A stretch of 64,000 bases of DNA from CAZYFH01 sp965197395 (lineage in GTDB: Bacteria > Acidobacteriota > Vicinamibacteria > Vicinamibacterales > UBA8438), in NCBI GenBank assembly GCA_965197395.1, contig CBDANB010000007.1, positions 558,001 through 622,000 on the forward strand, in the 5' to 3' direction. Each line of letters starts with the position of its first letter. Position 1 is the stretch's first letter. The position numbers and the translations under genes were made by a program. Positions 53,749 to 62,979 of this stretch are shown in pieces. The notes below the pieces were generated by a model. That model worked only from the letters and a program-made list of their open reading frames with translations. It ran no database searches and was not told where the DNA came from.

Positions 53749-56563
53749 ACGCTGGCAAGAGGTAAAGGACGCGCTGGCGGCCGCGCTCGCCCTCACCGGC
53801 GAGGTGCGCACGGCGTATCTTGCCCAGCTCGCTGCAGAGGATCCCGAGCTGCACCGGGAAGTGGAGAGCCTCATCGCCTGCGAACCCGCCGAGGGCTTCC
53901 TCGAGCAGCCCGTTGTCCCCAGCGAGCTGTTCGCCCCGGGCACGGCGTTTGGCGACTACCAGGTCGAATCGCCGCTCGGCAAAGGCGGTATGGGGCAGGT
54001 CTTTCTCGCCACGGACCGCACGCTCGACCGCCCGGTGGCCCTCAAGTTCCTCGCCACGGAGCTCCAGCGCCAGCCCGAGGCGCGCCGCCGCTTTCTCCGT
54101 GAGGCCAAGGCCGCCGCCGCTCTCGACCACCCCTACATCTGCAAGATTTATCAAACCGGGGAAGAAGCGGGACGGCCGTTCATCGCCATGGAGTATGTCC
54201 GGGGCGAGACGCTCAAAGACCGCCTGGCAACCGACCAGTTGCCCCTCAAAGAAGTCATCCGGATCGCCTCGGAGGTGGCGGAAGCGCTCGAAACGGCCCA
54301 CACGACCCAGATCGTCCACCGCGACCTGAAGCCGTCGAACATCATGATCACGACCGGCGGGCACGTGAAGGTGCTCGACTTCGGCTTGGCCAAGCGGGTG
54401 GAGCCCGAGACGCGCGAGGGCACGGTCGAAACGCGCTCCGAGCTGACCGAGAGCGGCACGGTGCACGGCACGGTGGCCTACATGTCACCCGAACAGGTGC
54501 GCGGGCATGTGGTCGACGTCCGGTCTGACATCTTCTCGGTGGGGGTCGTGCTCTACGAGATGCTGACCGGCACGAACCCGTTTCACGCCAACTCGTCGCT
54601 GGAGACCGCGTCGCAGATCCTGCATCACACCCCGCCGGTGCCGAGCGGCGGACGCGGCAGCATCCCGCCGCTCCTCGAGCACATCGTGGAGAAGATGCTC
54701 GCCAAGGACCCTGACGACCGTTACCAGCTGATGCACGAGCTGCGGACCGACCTCGCGCGAGTAAAGGAAAGTGACCGGCCTCCCACGGCGTCCCGCATCT
54801 CGACCGCCGCCATTGATCCGTCGTCCCGGTCCGCCGTAGCATCCACCCTCCAGGCTCCTGGCGGGGCCATCCCCTGGCCCCGACGTCTTGGCCGCCAGCG
54901 AGTGGCCGGGCTCGGCATCGCGGCCGTCATCGTGGCGGTTGTCGCCGCAACAGTCTGGTGGATCAGCACGCTGTTCAATCCATTCGCGACTCCAGAACCG
55001 CTCTCGGTTGCGGTTGCCCCGCTTGGTAACGTCAGTGGAGATCCTGATACCGCGTATCTCGCCAACGGGATCGCACAGGCGGTCACGACACGGCTCCACC
55101 GGGCCGGCTTCCAGGTGATCCCCTTCACCACGGCCGTACGGTTCTCCAACGCCGTCAACCCAACGGAGCTGGCCCGTACACTGAACGTCGATGCCGTGCT
55201 CACCGGCACCTTTCAGAGCGCCGGCGATCGACTGTTGGTTACGGTCTCCCTCGTCGAAGGCGCGACCGGCTTTATCTCATGGACCGACCAATTCGACGAG
55301 GCCTTTAACAACCTCTTCGACATGCAAACCCGCATTGCGCAGGGCGTCGCGGCTCGCCTGGGGCGTGAACTGACCGGAGAAGCCGCCGCGACGCTGGCAG
55401 AGGCTGAATCATCCAGCGTTGACGCCTACGACCTCTACCTGCAAGGGGCCGACTACGTGCTTGCGGGCGACCAGGAATCGACCGAGCTCGGGTTCAATTT
55501 CTTCTCGCGCGCCATCGAGATCGACCCGAACCTGGCCGAGGCGCACGTCGGGATTGGCACGGTGCATTCGGAACGGTTCTGGAACGGTTGGGGCGGCGGC
55601 AGCGACAACATCTCCCGGGCCGAGGCTTCATTCCAGCAAGCGCTTCAGCTCGATGCTTCGAACATGCGGGCCACCCGAGGGCTGACCCATCTCAACTTCT
55701 ACCGCGGTCACATCGAGGAGGTTCTGAGGCCGGCAAGGGAGCTGATGCGTCTGGGCGCGGATGACGCCGAGGCGCTACTGGCTGCGGCGGAAGCTTACAC
55801 CATAGGCGGGCTCGATGAGGTCTCGGGGTCGCTCCTGCGCCGGTTCCTTGCCTTCGACCCGGGCAACGAGAACGCTGCGTGGCTCGCCGTCCTTCGAACG
55901 TTCTACTCCGAGGACTTCGAGGAAGCGGCCGCGGTAGCCGACAGCTATGTTCGGAAGTTCGGCGCCGACCCGTACATAACAGGGTTGGGCGCGCACGCCC
56001 ACGTGCGTCTGGGCGACATCGACGGGGCACGTGAACGCTACGACCGTGTTGTCGACCACTTCGAGGCGGCGGCGGGAGCATTCGGACTTGCGACGTTGTT
56101 CGACTTTACAAACCTCGTCGAGACCGGAGTCTTCTACGATCGGCACGGACCGCAAGAACGGGCGCGAGCGTTGTGGCAACAGGGCCGGGGACTGGCGGAA
56201 GCCGCTCTCGAGATTGACCCGGACAGCATCGGGTTGCGGATGTTTCTGGCCAGCTTTGCGGCCATGCTTGGCGAGCAAGCTGTGTTCGCTGCAGAAGAGG
56301 ACGCAGCGTTGACGGCGTTGGACGGAACCGAGCTGAGCCCGTATCAGCTGCTGTATCTCGTCGGGGCCCACGCGCATCTGGGCAACACCCAACGAGCCAT
56401 CGAGATCCTGCGGCGGCAGCTGCGAGAGGGGCGCTTCGCGGGCCTGGGTTTCGTGGGCCCCGTCGCTCCTGAGCTCCTCGACACCGCCGAATTCGCCGAG
56501 TTTCGTCGCGAGTACGACGCTGAGAAGCAACGCCTGCGTGACCTGTACGCACCGACAGACTGA
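53735..56563 (+). CDS. Serine/threonine protein kinase with TPR-type C-terminus, ECF partner
   Basis: 942 residues. A short N-terminal ECF-kinase region (MTPERWQEVKDALAAALAL, LHREVESLIACEPAEGFLEQ) precedes the kinase domain: GKGGMGQVFLAT, VALKFLA, HRDLKPSNIM, DFGLAKRV, MSPEQVRG. A transmembrane helix follows (VAGLGIAAVIVAVVAATVWWI), then a TolB/FlgO-type domain (LSVAVAPLGNVSGDPDTAYL) and TPR-like repeats (FFSRAIEIDPNLAEAHVGIG; FQQALQLDASNMRATRGL). It overlaps the ECF sigma gene by 14 bases and forms the classic ECF-kinase pair. Intact. Confidence 0.94.
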   Translation: MMTPERWQEVKDALAAALALTGEVRTAYLAQLAAEDPELHREVESLIACEPAEGFLEQPVVPSELFAPGTAFGDYQVESPLGKGGMGQVFLATDRTLDRPVALKFLATELQRQPEARRRFLREAKAAAALDHPYICKIYQTGEEAGRPFIAMEYVRGETLKDRLATDQLPLKEVIRIASEVAEALETAHTTQIVHRDLKPSNIMITTGGHVKVLDFGLAKRVEPETREGTVETRSELTESGTVHGTVAYMSPEQVRGHVVDVRSDIFSVGVVLYEMLTGTNPFHANSSLETASQILHHTPPVPSGGRGSIPPLLEHIVEKMLAKDPDDRYQLMHELRTDLARVKESDRPPTASRISTAAIDPSSRSAVASTLQAPGGAIPWPRRLGRQRVAGLGIAAVIVAVVAATVWWISTLFNPFATPEPLSVAVAPLGNVSGDPDTAYLANGIAQAVTTRLHRAGFQVIPFTTAVRFSNAVNPTELARTLNVDAVLTGTFQSAGDRLLVTVSLVEGATGFISWTDQFDEAFNNLFDMQTRIAQGVAARLGRELTGEAAATLAEAESSSVDAYDLYLQGADYVLAGDQESTELGFNFFSRAIEIDPNLAEAHVGIGTVHSERFWNGWGGGSDNISRAEASFQQALQLDASNMRATRGLTHLNFYRGHIEEVLRPARELMRLGADDAEALLAAAEAYTIGGLDEVSGSLLRRFLAFDPGNENAAWLAVLRTFYSEDFEEAAAVADSYVRKFGADPYITGLGAHAHVRLGDIDGARERYDRVVDHFEAAAGAFGLATLFDFTNLVETGVFYDRHGPQERARALWQQGRGLAEAALEIDPDSIGLRMFLASFAAMLGEQAVFAAEEDAALTALDGTELSPYQLLYLVGAHAHLGNTQRAIEILRRQLREGRFAGLGFVGPVAPELLDTAEFAEFRREYDAEKQRLRDLYAPTD

Positions 56564-56699
56564 GACTCGATTGGGAGCTCCTGGGGGGCAATCGAGGCAT
56601 GTTCGGGTGCTTCCGCAAATAAGTGTTGGTGGCGAGCCGGTAACCCGTCAGCGTGCTAGAGTTTGAGCCCGATTTCGAGAGACGCAGGTCTTTCGTCGA

Positions 56700-57019
56700 C
56701 AAGGGCCCATCCGAATTGAAGAATCGCAGATGTCCCAATCTCGTATGTTCGGTCCATGGAAAGGTCGGTGCCGGAAAACGTCGTCGGCCACGGTTTCTAC
56801 CGAACGAGATCCGGGAAACGCCGTCGATACCGCTGTGTCACGTGCGGCCAGACATTCTCCTCGACCAAGGGCACGCCGTACTACCGGCTTCAGCATCGAC
56901 GAGCTCGTTTCGACGCGGTGGTGGCTCTCAGAGTCGAGGGTGTCAGCATTTCCGGGATCGCTCGGGCCGAGGGAATTACCTGGAACAGGCACTGTCAACT
57001 TGACGAGCGCAGCGCATAA
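56700..57019 (+). pseudogene. IS1-like transposase, N-terminal remnant
   Basis: A zinc-finger start CPNLVCSVHGKVGA lies in one frame and FYRTRSGKRRRYRCVTCGQTF with a GISGIARAEGITW helix-turn-helix in the next, so a frameshift separates them near 56770. The 'YRCVTCGQTFSSTKGTPYYRL' segment is typical of IS1-type InsA-like regions. The catalytic half is missing. 56564-56699 shows nothing. Confidence 0.7.
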
Positions 57020-57050
57020 CTGGGCGGGATGGCGAACTCCCGTCATCCTC

Positions 57051-57116
57051 TATTAATAGACGCACGTCACCGTATTAATAGACGCACGTCACCGTATTAA
57101 TAGACGCACGTCACCG
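57051..57116. repeat. Three tandem 22-bp repeats
   Basis: Three perfect copies of TATTAATAGACGCACGTCACCG, two of them spanning the end of the IS6 transposase gene, whose last codons and stop fall in the repeats. AT-rich start in a GC-rich setting. Confidence 0.92.
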
Positions 57117-57799
57117 CCTGCCATTCGACGAAGGCTCGCGTTCGCAGCACACGATGATGGGCCGCCCGCAACAAATGTCGCCCCCCCCCGGAAGAGATTC
57201 TGCACCACGCCGTGGACCGACGCGAAGCGCTGCAGATGGGCGGCTGACTTGAACCGCCGCATCTGGCGTTCCCGTTGTCGTGTCGGTTGGTGCGAGACTT
57301 CGGCGCGGTTGTTCGCATACTGATCCGTGCAGTGGACGACCGATGGCATCACCACACGGCACGCCGCCGGATAACTGCGGAGCTTATCGGTGATCAGTCG
57401 GCGAGGGACACAGCCGTGCCGCTTCAGCAACTTCCGGAAGAACCGCATCGCTGCACGCCGATTCCGACGCGACTGCACGAGCACGTCCAGCAGGTCGCCG
57501 TCCTCGTCGACCGCGCGCCACAGGTACTGTGGGCGCCCGTTCAGAGTGACGCATAGCTCATCGAGATACCACGTGTCCCCCAGGCGCCCGCGCCGGTGCC
57601 GGAGCCGGCGGGCATAGGCGCGGCCAAACGTGCGGCACCACCGGCGGATCGTCTCATACGTGACCGTGATGCCCCGCTGGGCCAGGAGGTCCTCCACGTC
57701 ACGAAGACTCAGGCTGAAGCGAAAGTACAGCCACACGGCGTGGGCGATGATGTCGGGTGGGAAGCGATAGCCGTGGTAGCTCGGTGCCGGACTTGTCAT
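57089..57799 (-). CDS. IS6-family transposase
   Basis: About 236 residues from ATG 57799 (MTSPAPSYHGYRFPPDII); the usual length. Helix-turn-helix SLRDVEDLLAQRGITVTYETIRRWC, then DDE: DTWYLDELCVTLNGRPQYLW (Asp), RLITDKLRSYPAACR (Asp) and NNRAEVSHQPTRQRERQMRRF (Glu). It ends GGDVRLLIR in the tandem repeats rather than in a normal tail. A run of nine G in its sense strand (near 57181) keeps the frame. Element ends were not identified. Confidence 0.9.
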   Translation of the reverse strand: MTSPAPSYHGYRFPPDIIAHAVWLYFRFSLSLRDVEDLLAQRGITVTYETIRRWCRTFGRAYARRLRHRRGRLGDTWYLDELCVTLNGRPQYLWRAVDEDGDLLDVLVQSRRNRRAAMRFFRKLLKRHGCVPRRLITDKLRSYPAACRVVMPSVVHCTDQYANNRAEVSHQPTRQRERQMRRFKSAAHLQRFASVHGVVQNLFRGGATFVAGGPSSCAANASLRRMAGGDVRLLIR

Positions 57800-57889
57800 C
57801 CCGGTACTCTGCCAGCCGTGGCCTGAACTTGACAATGCCGGACCGTACCCTGAACCCGTTCAGGACCGCGCGGCGGGATCGGCACTCTC

Positions 57890-59629
57890 CTACCGGCCAC
57901 CCTGCCCGGCGTCACGTGCCCGCGCGCCACTCAGGATGTTGTGCATGCCGTAGTTGCCCTCGTGGCACGCGTACTCGACGAGCTCGTACTGGCTCTCGTC
58001 CAGATCCCAACGGAACATCGCCGTCCACGGTTGGGTCCATACCGTCGGGTCGTCGACCGTGAACCGGTACTCGAGGGTGCCCGGGCCAATCCGCGTGTAG
58101 CGCTCGACGAGCGTCATCTCCTTGCTCGACCCTTGAACGGGCGCGCCGCCGTTGAAGTTGGTCGACTCGACCACCAGCGTGTTGCCGTCCCACCGCCCCT
58201 GCGAGTGGCCGAGATACGACGTCACGGCCGGCCCGACCGGCGGACGCGGCTCGGTCGGAATGACCCGTGTCTCGTGCACCATCTCCCGTGTGATCGCGAC
58301 ATACCCGGGTCCCTGCACGATCTGAAGGCCGTTGTTGTAGCCACCCGGCATGGGAATGAGACCCCGCGTGATGCAGCGCACCCACGTCGACATGTCCGCC
58401 GGCCCCGCTGGAGGACTGTCCGCGCGGCGCGCCCGCGCTTCGGCTGCGGCGGCCGCGAGCTCTTGTCCTCGCGCCGTCCGCGCGGGCAGCAGGCCGTCGG
58501 GCGGTTCGATCACCATCGCGACCTGTGTGGAGACGCCTTTCCTTCCGTACCCGAGCGTCGTGTCGCGCCACTCGCGCTCGTAGCCCCAGATGCCGCCGAG
58601 GAGCCGTCCCTCGTGTCGCGCGACTGCCTCCTCGGCCGTAAGCTCGCCCGCCGCCGCGACGTCGTCGGGCCGCTGGAACGGAATGCCGACCGCCGAGCTG
58701 CTGGTCCAGACGCCCTGCAGGTCGGGCTCGCCCCACGGGGTGCGCGGCGCGTCGTATGGTCCCAGGGCGTCGGTGGTCAGAATGGCCGCGCCGAGGTCCA
58801 CCTCGGCGCCGGCGAAGCCGGTTTCGACCACAGCGACACGGACGTAGTCCGGGCCGGCGAGAAAGGCGCGCTTCGCCGAGGTGCGGCCCCCCTCCGGCAC
58901 GGCCGGCTCGCGCTCGAAGGTTACGCCGTGGCGACGGAGGTCCGCCGCGGCTGTGTCGAGGTCCTCGACAACGAACCCGACGTGATCGATCGCGCGTTCC
59001 ACGGTGGTCCCGGGCTCGCCCTCCGGGTAGGCGGACACGAGGAACCAGACGTCGTCGAACCGTAGACCATCGAGACGCCCTTTCAGGCTGGCCGGCTCGC
59101 CGCCCAACACGTCGCGGTACCACGCGAGCGTGGCGTCGGGGTCGCTGGCGCTGAGGTGCACATGGTGGAATCCGAGGGTGTCGGGGTCCTCAACCAACTC
59201 GATTCTGGTGCCCCAGGGATCGAAGATGAAGCCGAGCTTGAAGAGGCCAGGCACGTCACGCAGCGTCGAGCCGTCGGCATTCCGTTGCAGGCGGACGCCG
59301 GACCCGCGGACACCAACCGCCTCGAGCTCGGCCATCTTCGCCGTCAGGTCGCGAAAGGAGAATCCGATGTGGTCGACGCCCGTACCCTGACTGCCACCCA
59401 TCGTCGGCTGCGGGACGAAGACGACCTCGACCCCGTAGCAGTCCGCGGCGTCGGTACGGTCGGCGATGGCCTCGCAGTCCATGTGCTCGGCGTACCACTC
59501 GACCGCGCGCGACGGACTCGCCGCCGTGATGTGCACGTGATGGTAGTCGGCTGCGCGGGCCATTCCCGGAGTGGCGAGCGCCACTGCGGCACCACTGGCG
59601 AGAACGAATCGATTCCACGTCATGTTCAT
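57890..59629 (-). CDS. Secreted protein with two VOC (glyoxalase-like) domains and a C-terminal domain
   Basis: About 579 residues from ATG 59629; the signal peptide MNMTWNRFVLASGAAVALAT ends at MARAA. Two VOC domains follow: YHHVHITAASPSRAVEWYAEH with GVDHIGFSFRDLTA, and FHHVHLSASDPDATLAWYRDV with AIDHVGFVVEDLDT; metal ligands His and Glu can be placed. The last ~260 residues begin WGEPDLQGVWTSSSAVG, a domain common in secreted acidobacterial proteins, and hold ESTNFNGGAPVQGSSKEM and WDLDESQYELVEYACHEGN. The substrate is unknown. Stands alone on the minus strand. Confidence 0.85.
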   Translation of the reverse strand: MNMTWNRFVLASGAAVALATPGMARAADYHHVHITAASPSRAVEWYAEHMDCEAIADRTDAADCYGVEVVFVPQPTMGGSQGTGVDHIGFSFRDLTAKMAELEAVGVRGSGVRLQRNADGSTLRDVPGLFKLGFIFDPWGTRIELVEDPDTLGFHHVHLSASDPDATLAWYRDVLGGEPASLKGRLDGLRFDDVWFLVSAYPEGEPGTTVERAIDHVGFVVEDLDTAAADLRRHGVTFEREPAVPEGGRTSAKRAFLAGPDYVRVAVVETGFAGAEVDLGAAILTTDALGPYDAPRTPWGEPDLQGVWTSSSAVGIPFQRPDDVAAAGELTAEEAVARHEGRLLGGIWGYEREWRDTTLGYGRKGVSTQVAMVIEPPDGLLPARTARGQELAAAAAEARARRADSPPAGPADMSTWVRCITRGLIPMPGGYNNGLQIVQGPGYVAITREMVHETRVIPTEPRPPVGPAVTSYLGHSQGRWDGNTLVVESTNFNGGAPVQGSSKEMTLVERYTRIGPGTLEYRFTVDDPTVWTQPWTAMFRWDLDESQYELVEYACHEGNYGMHNILSGARARDAGQGGR

Positions 59630-59688
59630 GGCCACCCCCTGATGCGACGACGCGGTTCTGATTATAAGAAGGAAATATCGCCGCAGGA

Positions 59689-62600
59689 CTACATCCGGAA
59701 CAAATACGAGATCTTCGTAAAGAACGCGCGGTTCGTCTGCTGGAACTGGCTGCCCGGGTACTGCAGGGCGTCGATCAGGTGGCCACGCTGGTAGTGATCG
59801 TCATAGCCGATGAAGAACACGGTACCGGAGTTGACGCGGTAGGTCGCGAGAAAGTTGATCGCCAGCTGGGTGGTGAACGCGTTGTACTCGAGGATGTTGC
59901 GGACCGAGAGCCGGTTGGTGAACTGGTACGTCGTCAGGGCGCGGCCGATCTTGACGTTGAAGAGCTGATCGTTGGAGAACGGATCGCGAAAGCGGCTCGA
60001 GATGAACAACAGGTCGGCGTTGAGGCGAGAGATCGGTCGGACCGCTGCGAAGATGGTGGCGTTGACCGACCGGCCCAGGAACGGCGTGTCGCTGAAGAAG
60101 ACCTGGTCGCCCCCGGTGAACATCGTCCCCATGGCGACTTTGCGGCTCGCGTTCACGCCGCCACCGACGAAATAGGTGGTTTTGTAGAACTCGTGGCCGA
60201 GGAACCGCTCCATGTCGCGGTTGAGGTTGCTGGTTACGATGATTCCGTTTTGGAAACCGGCTTGCAGACCGACGCTGCTCTGTTCGTCCTGCAGCACGCC
60301 GGCGAAGTCGTAGTTGCGGCTGTAGCTGACTCTCGGTCCCCAGTTGATCAGCAAGTTGTTCGGCCACCAACGATAGGAGACGTTGGCCCGGGCCGTGCGC
60401 GTATCGACGCGCCGCACGAACCCCGTATCGGTCCGGAACTCGGGGTCGACGGTGTCGATGGACGCCGAGTAGGCGAGGTTGCGCCCCCGCCGGTTGTATC
60501 TCAGATGAAACGTCGGTCCCGAGAGCTCGGCGCCTTGCTGGTCACGATGCTGGGAGGCCGCGTACTCGAAGCTCAGTGAGGACGCCCGCGTGAGACGAAA
60601 CCGACCGTCGATGCCCGCGACGCGGCTGAAGCCGTCCAGATGCTCCCGGTCGGTAGCAATCACGCCGACATATGACTCGGCGTACAGGTCGTACCGGGCT
60701 CGACCGATGAACGTCGTCGCCGTGGACCCGAACGCCGGGTCGCTCCGGTCGTCCAGCCGGCCGGGCGCCTCGTCGTCGGCCACGAGGACCCCGACGGTCG
60801 TCTTGCCGACCTTCCCGGTGAGCTTGGCTCCATAGCGGGGATCGCCGAGCGTCCGCGTATGCACGAGGTTGACCTGTCCGGGGACGCGGAAGATCTCCTG
60901 GCCCTCCAGGAAGAACGGCCGCAGCTCGGGGAAGAACAACGGAAATCGCTGGTTCACCTCGATCTGAGGCGTGTCGGATTCGATCTGCGAGAAGTCGGGA
61001 TTGTAGGTCAAGTCGAACGTCATGTTGGGGGTGACCCCGTATTTGACGTTCATCGCGCCTTCCGGCTGGGTTTCTTCGACGAGCCCTCCACTGCCGGTGT
61101 CGAGCTCGCCGTACTGGATCGCGGTGGCGGTCGGCAGGAACTCGAGGTTGCGACTGGTCGACAGATTCGTCAAACCGTCGAGCAGACCCATCTGCGTCAG
61201 AAACCCCGACACATCGCGGGACACCGGCGCCCAGACGTCGGTCTCATCCTTGCTGGGAATGGTCCGCACGATCTGGAACCCCCACCGGTGCGGGTCGCCG
61301 CCGCGTCGCGTCGGATACCGCAGGCTCTTGAACGGGATCGCCATCTCGGCGGTCCAGCCGTCCTCGACGAGCGTGCCGCCGGAATCGAAGAGGGCGTCCC
61401 ACGTGGTGTCGCCGCGCGGGGTGCCCCCAGTAGCCATCGCGAGCATGGCCGCAAAGCCCCCTGCGATGGCGCCCATGCCTCCGCCGCCGCCACGTCCTGG
61501 CCCACCACCACCGCCGCCGCCGCCCATGAACGAGCTTGACCGAGAGTCGAGGATGGAGTCCCCCTGCACACCGTAGCCGTTGACCGAGAAGACATACGCG
61601 CGTTGCTGGTCGAGAAAGGTGTCGAAGAAGACCGTGATCGTGTCGTCCGCGAACGTGCGGTCCCGATCGCTCCGGTTCGCGCGGATGTGCACCGGATCGG
61701 TGTAGTGCGCGTAGACCCCGACATAGAGGTTGCTGCTGTCGTAGGCGAGGTAGACCTCGGTCTGCTCGGAGGCTGGTGCCCCGTCCAACGGCTGCTGCTG
61801 CACGAACTCGGTGATGCGTGTCGCGTCCTGCCAGACGGCGTCGTCGAGTCGGCCATCGACCCGCGGTGGGATCGACGCGCGCATGGCGCTCACCCGTGGT
61901 CGGCCGGTCAGGATCCCCGCCTCGCTCGCGATCCCAAGGCCACCGGACCTCTCTCCCGCGCGCGGCGCGGCCGTGCGCCGCCCTCGGTCAGGCGCGGTTC
62001 GCGGCGGGGCCGACTCGCCCACGACGATGCCCCCGCTCACGCCGTCCACCGGCCGAGGTGCCGACCCGCTCCCGTCCAGCGGCAGGCTGGCGACGTCCGG
62101 CTCAGTGGGAGACGCCGAAGCCGTGCGCGCGGGACCTTCAGACCGCCGTTCGGCTCGCGAGTCGCCAGTGGTCGCGCCGAGACCGGCGACAAGCGCCGCG
62201 ACGATGCGATCCTGCAGACCGAAGATGTCGTCGATCGCGCCGTCAGCCTTGACGGTGTGCAGCGCCACACCCGACGCGACGTCGACGAGTCGTGCGGTGA
62301 TCCGAAGCTGGCCGCCGACTCGCTGGTAGCCGCCCGCGACGACCAAACGCGCTCCGAGCCGTTGGGCCCGCTCGGCGGCTGCGTCTCCGGCGTCCGCCTC
62401 GCCCGCACCCGAGCCGGCGGTCCCGGCATCTGACGCCTCCTGGAGCACCGTGAGGCCGCGCGCCTGCAGGTCAGCCCGCAGCGTCTCGGCGATCCCGGCG
62501 CCGATCCAGTTATCCTCCGCCGCACCGGAGATGTTGGTGAACGGCGCCACGACGACAGATTCGGCCGGCGGCGCGGTCGCAGCGGCGACGGATTGTGCCT

Positions 62601-62769
62601 CGGGAACGGTCGGCGCGTGGCCGAAGGTCGACACCTCGCCGGCGGCGCCAGGCGTGGCGAGCGCGAGGAGAGACCCGAACGCGAGCGCACCTGCCCCGTG
62701 GGACCTCAGTCGCATCGGCATCACGACCGGAGCGACGCCTCGGCGCCTGCGGATCCCGCTACGTCGCAT
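59689..62769 (-). CDS. DUF5916/CBM9-type outer-membrane protein with a TolB-like N-domain
   Basis: About 1026 residues if started at 62769 (MRRSGIRRRRGVAPVVMPM, the basic start of a signal region ending LALATPGAAGE). A CsgG/TolB-like domain comes first (SVVVAPFTNISGAAEDNWIG; LQARGLTVLQEASD; RLGARLVVAGGYQRV), then a CBM9-like sandwich (PPRVDGRLDDAVWQDATRIT; VEDGWTAEMAIPFKSLRYP) and a DUF5916 beta-barrel (DLTYNPDFSQIESDTPQIEV) ending in ISYLFRM, a barrel signature with terminal aromatic. Gly-rich loop near GGGGGGGGPGRGGGGG. The fusion of the TolB-like part with DUF5916 is unusual. Probably an outer-membrane receptor or porin-like protein. Confidence 0.88.
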   Translation of the reverse strand: MRRSGIRRRRGVAPVVMPMRLRSHGAGALAFGSLLALATPGAAGEVSTFGHAPTVPEAQSVAAATAPPAESVVVAPFTNISGAAEDNWIGAGIAETLRADLQARGLTVLQEASDAGTAGSGAGEADAGDAAAERAQRLGARLVVAGGYQRVGGQLRITARLVDVASGVALHTVKADGAIDDIFGLQDRIVAALVAGLGATTGDSRAERRSEGPARTASASPTEPDVASLPLDGSGSAPRPVDGVSGGIVVGESAPPRTAPDRGRRTAAPRAGERSGGLGIASEAGILTGRPRVSAMRASIPPRVDGRLDDAVWQDATRITEFVQQQPLDGAPASEQTEVYLAYDSSNLYVGVYAHYTDPVHIRANRSDRDRTFADDTITVFFDTFLDQQRAYVFSVNGYGVQGDSILDSRSSSFMGGGGGGGGPGRGGGGGMGAIAGGFAAMLAMATGGTPRGDTTWDALFDSGGTLVEDGWTAEMAIPFKSLRYPTRRGGDPHRWGFQIVRTIPSKDETDVWAPVSRDVSGFLTQMGLLDGLTNLSTSRNLEFLPTATAIQYGELDTGSGGLVEETQPEGAMNVKYGVTPNMTFDLTYNPDFSQIESDTPQIEVNQRFPLFFPELRPFFLEGQEIFRVPGQVNLVHTRTLGDPRYGAKLTGKVGKTTVGVLVADDEAPGRLDDRSDPAFGSTATTFIGRARYDLYAESYVGVIATDREHLDGFSRVAGIDGRFRLTRASSLSFEYAASQHRDQQGAELSGPTFHLRYNRRGRNLAYSASIDTVDPEFRTDTGFVRRVDTRTARANVSYRWWPNNLLINWGPRVSYSRNYDFAGVLQDEQSSVGLQAGFQNGIIVTSNLNRDMERFLGHEFYKTTYFVGGGVNASRKVAMGTMFTGGDQVFFSDTPFLGRSVNATIFAAVRPISRLNADLLFISSRFRDPFSNDQLFNVKIGRALTTYQFTNRLSVRNILEYNAFTTQLAINFLATYRVNSGTVFFIGYDDHYQRGHLIDALQYPGSQFQQTNRAFFTKISYLFRM

Positions 62770-62979
62770 CCCGTCGCGCTCTTCTCTACGCTGTACAGGG
62801 AGGCATCCAAACAACTGAGCGTACCTCATCCGGGGAGCGGCATGATCATATTTCGGGTCGGCGTGCTCATGTTTGCCCACCTTTTCCTGCCCAGACAGGG
62901 CGTAGGCTCCTCTACTAAACCGGATCGGTGTCCAACCGATTGTCGTGTCGCGAGTAGTGCGCTACGGTAGTCGCAAACC

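Noticed and set aside
57051..57116. CRISPR array
   Set aside because: Units are contiguous with no spacers.
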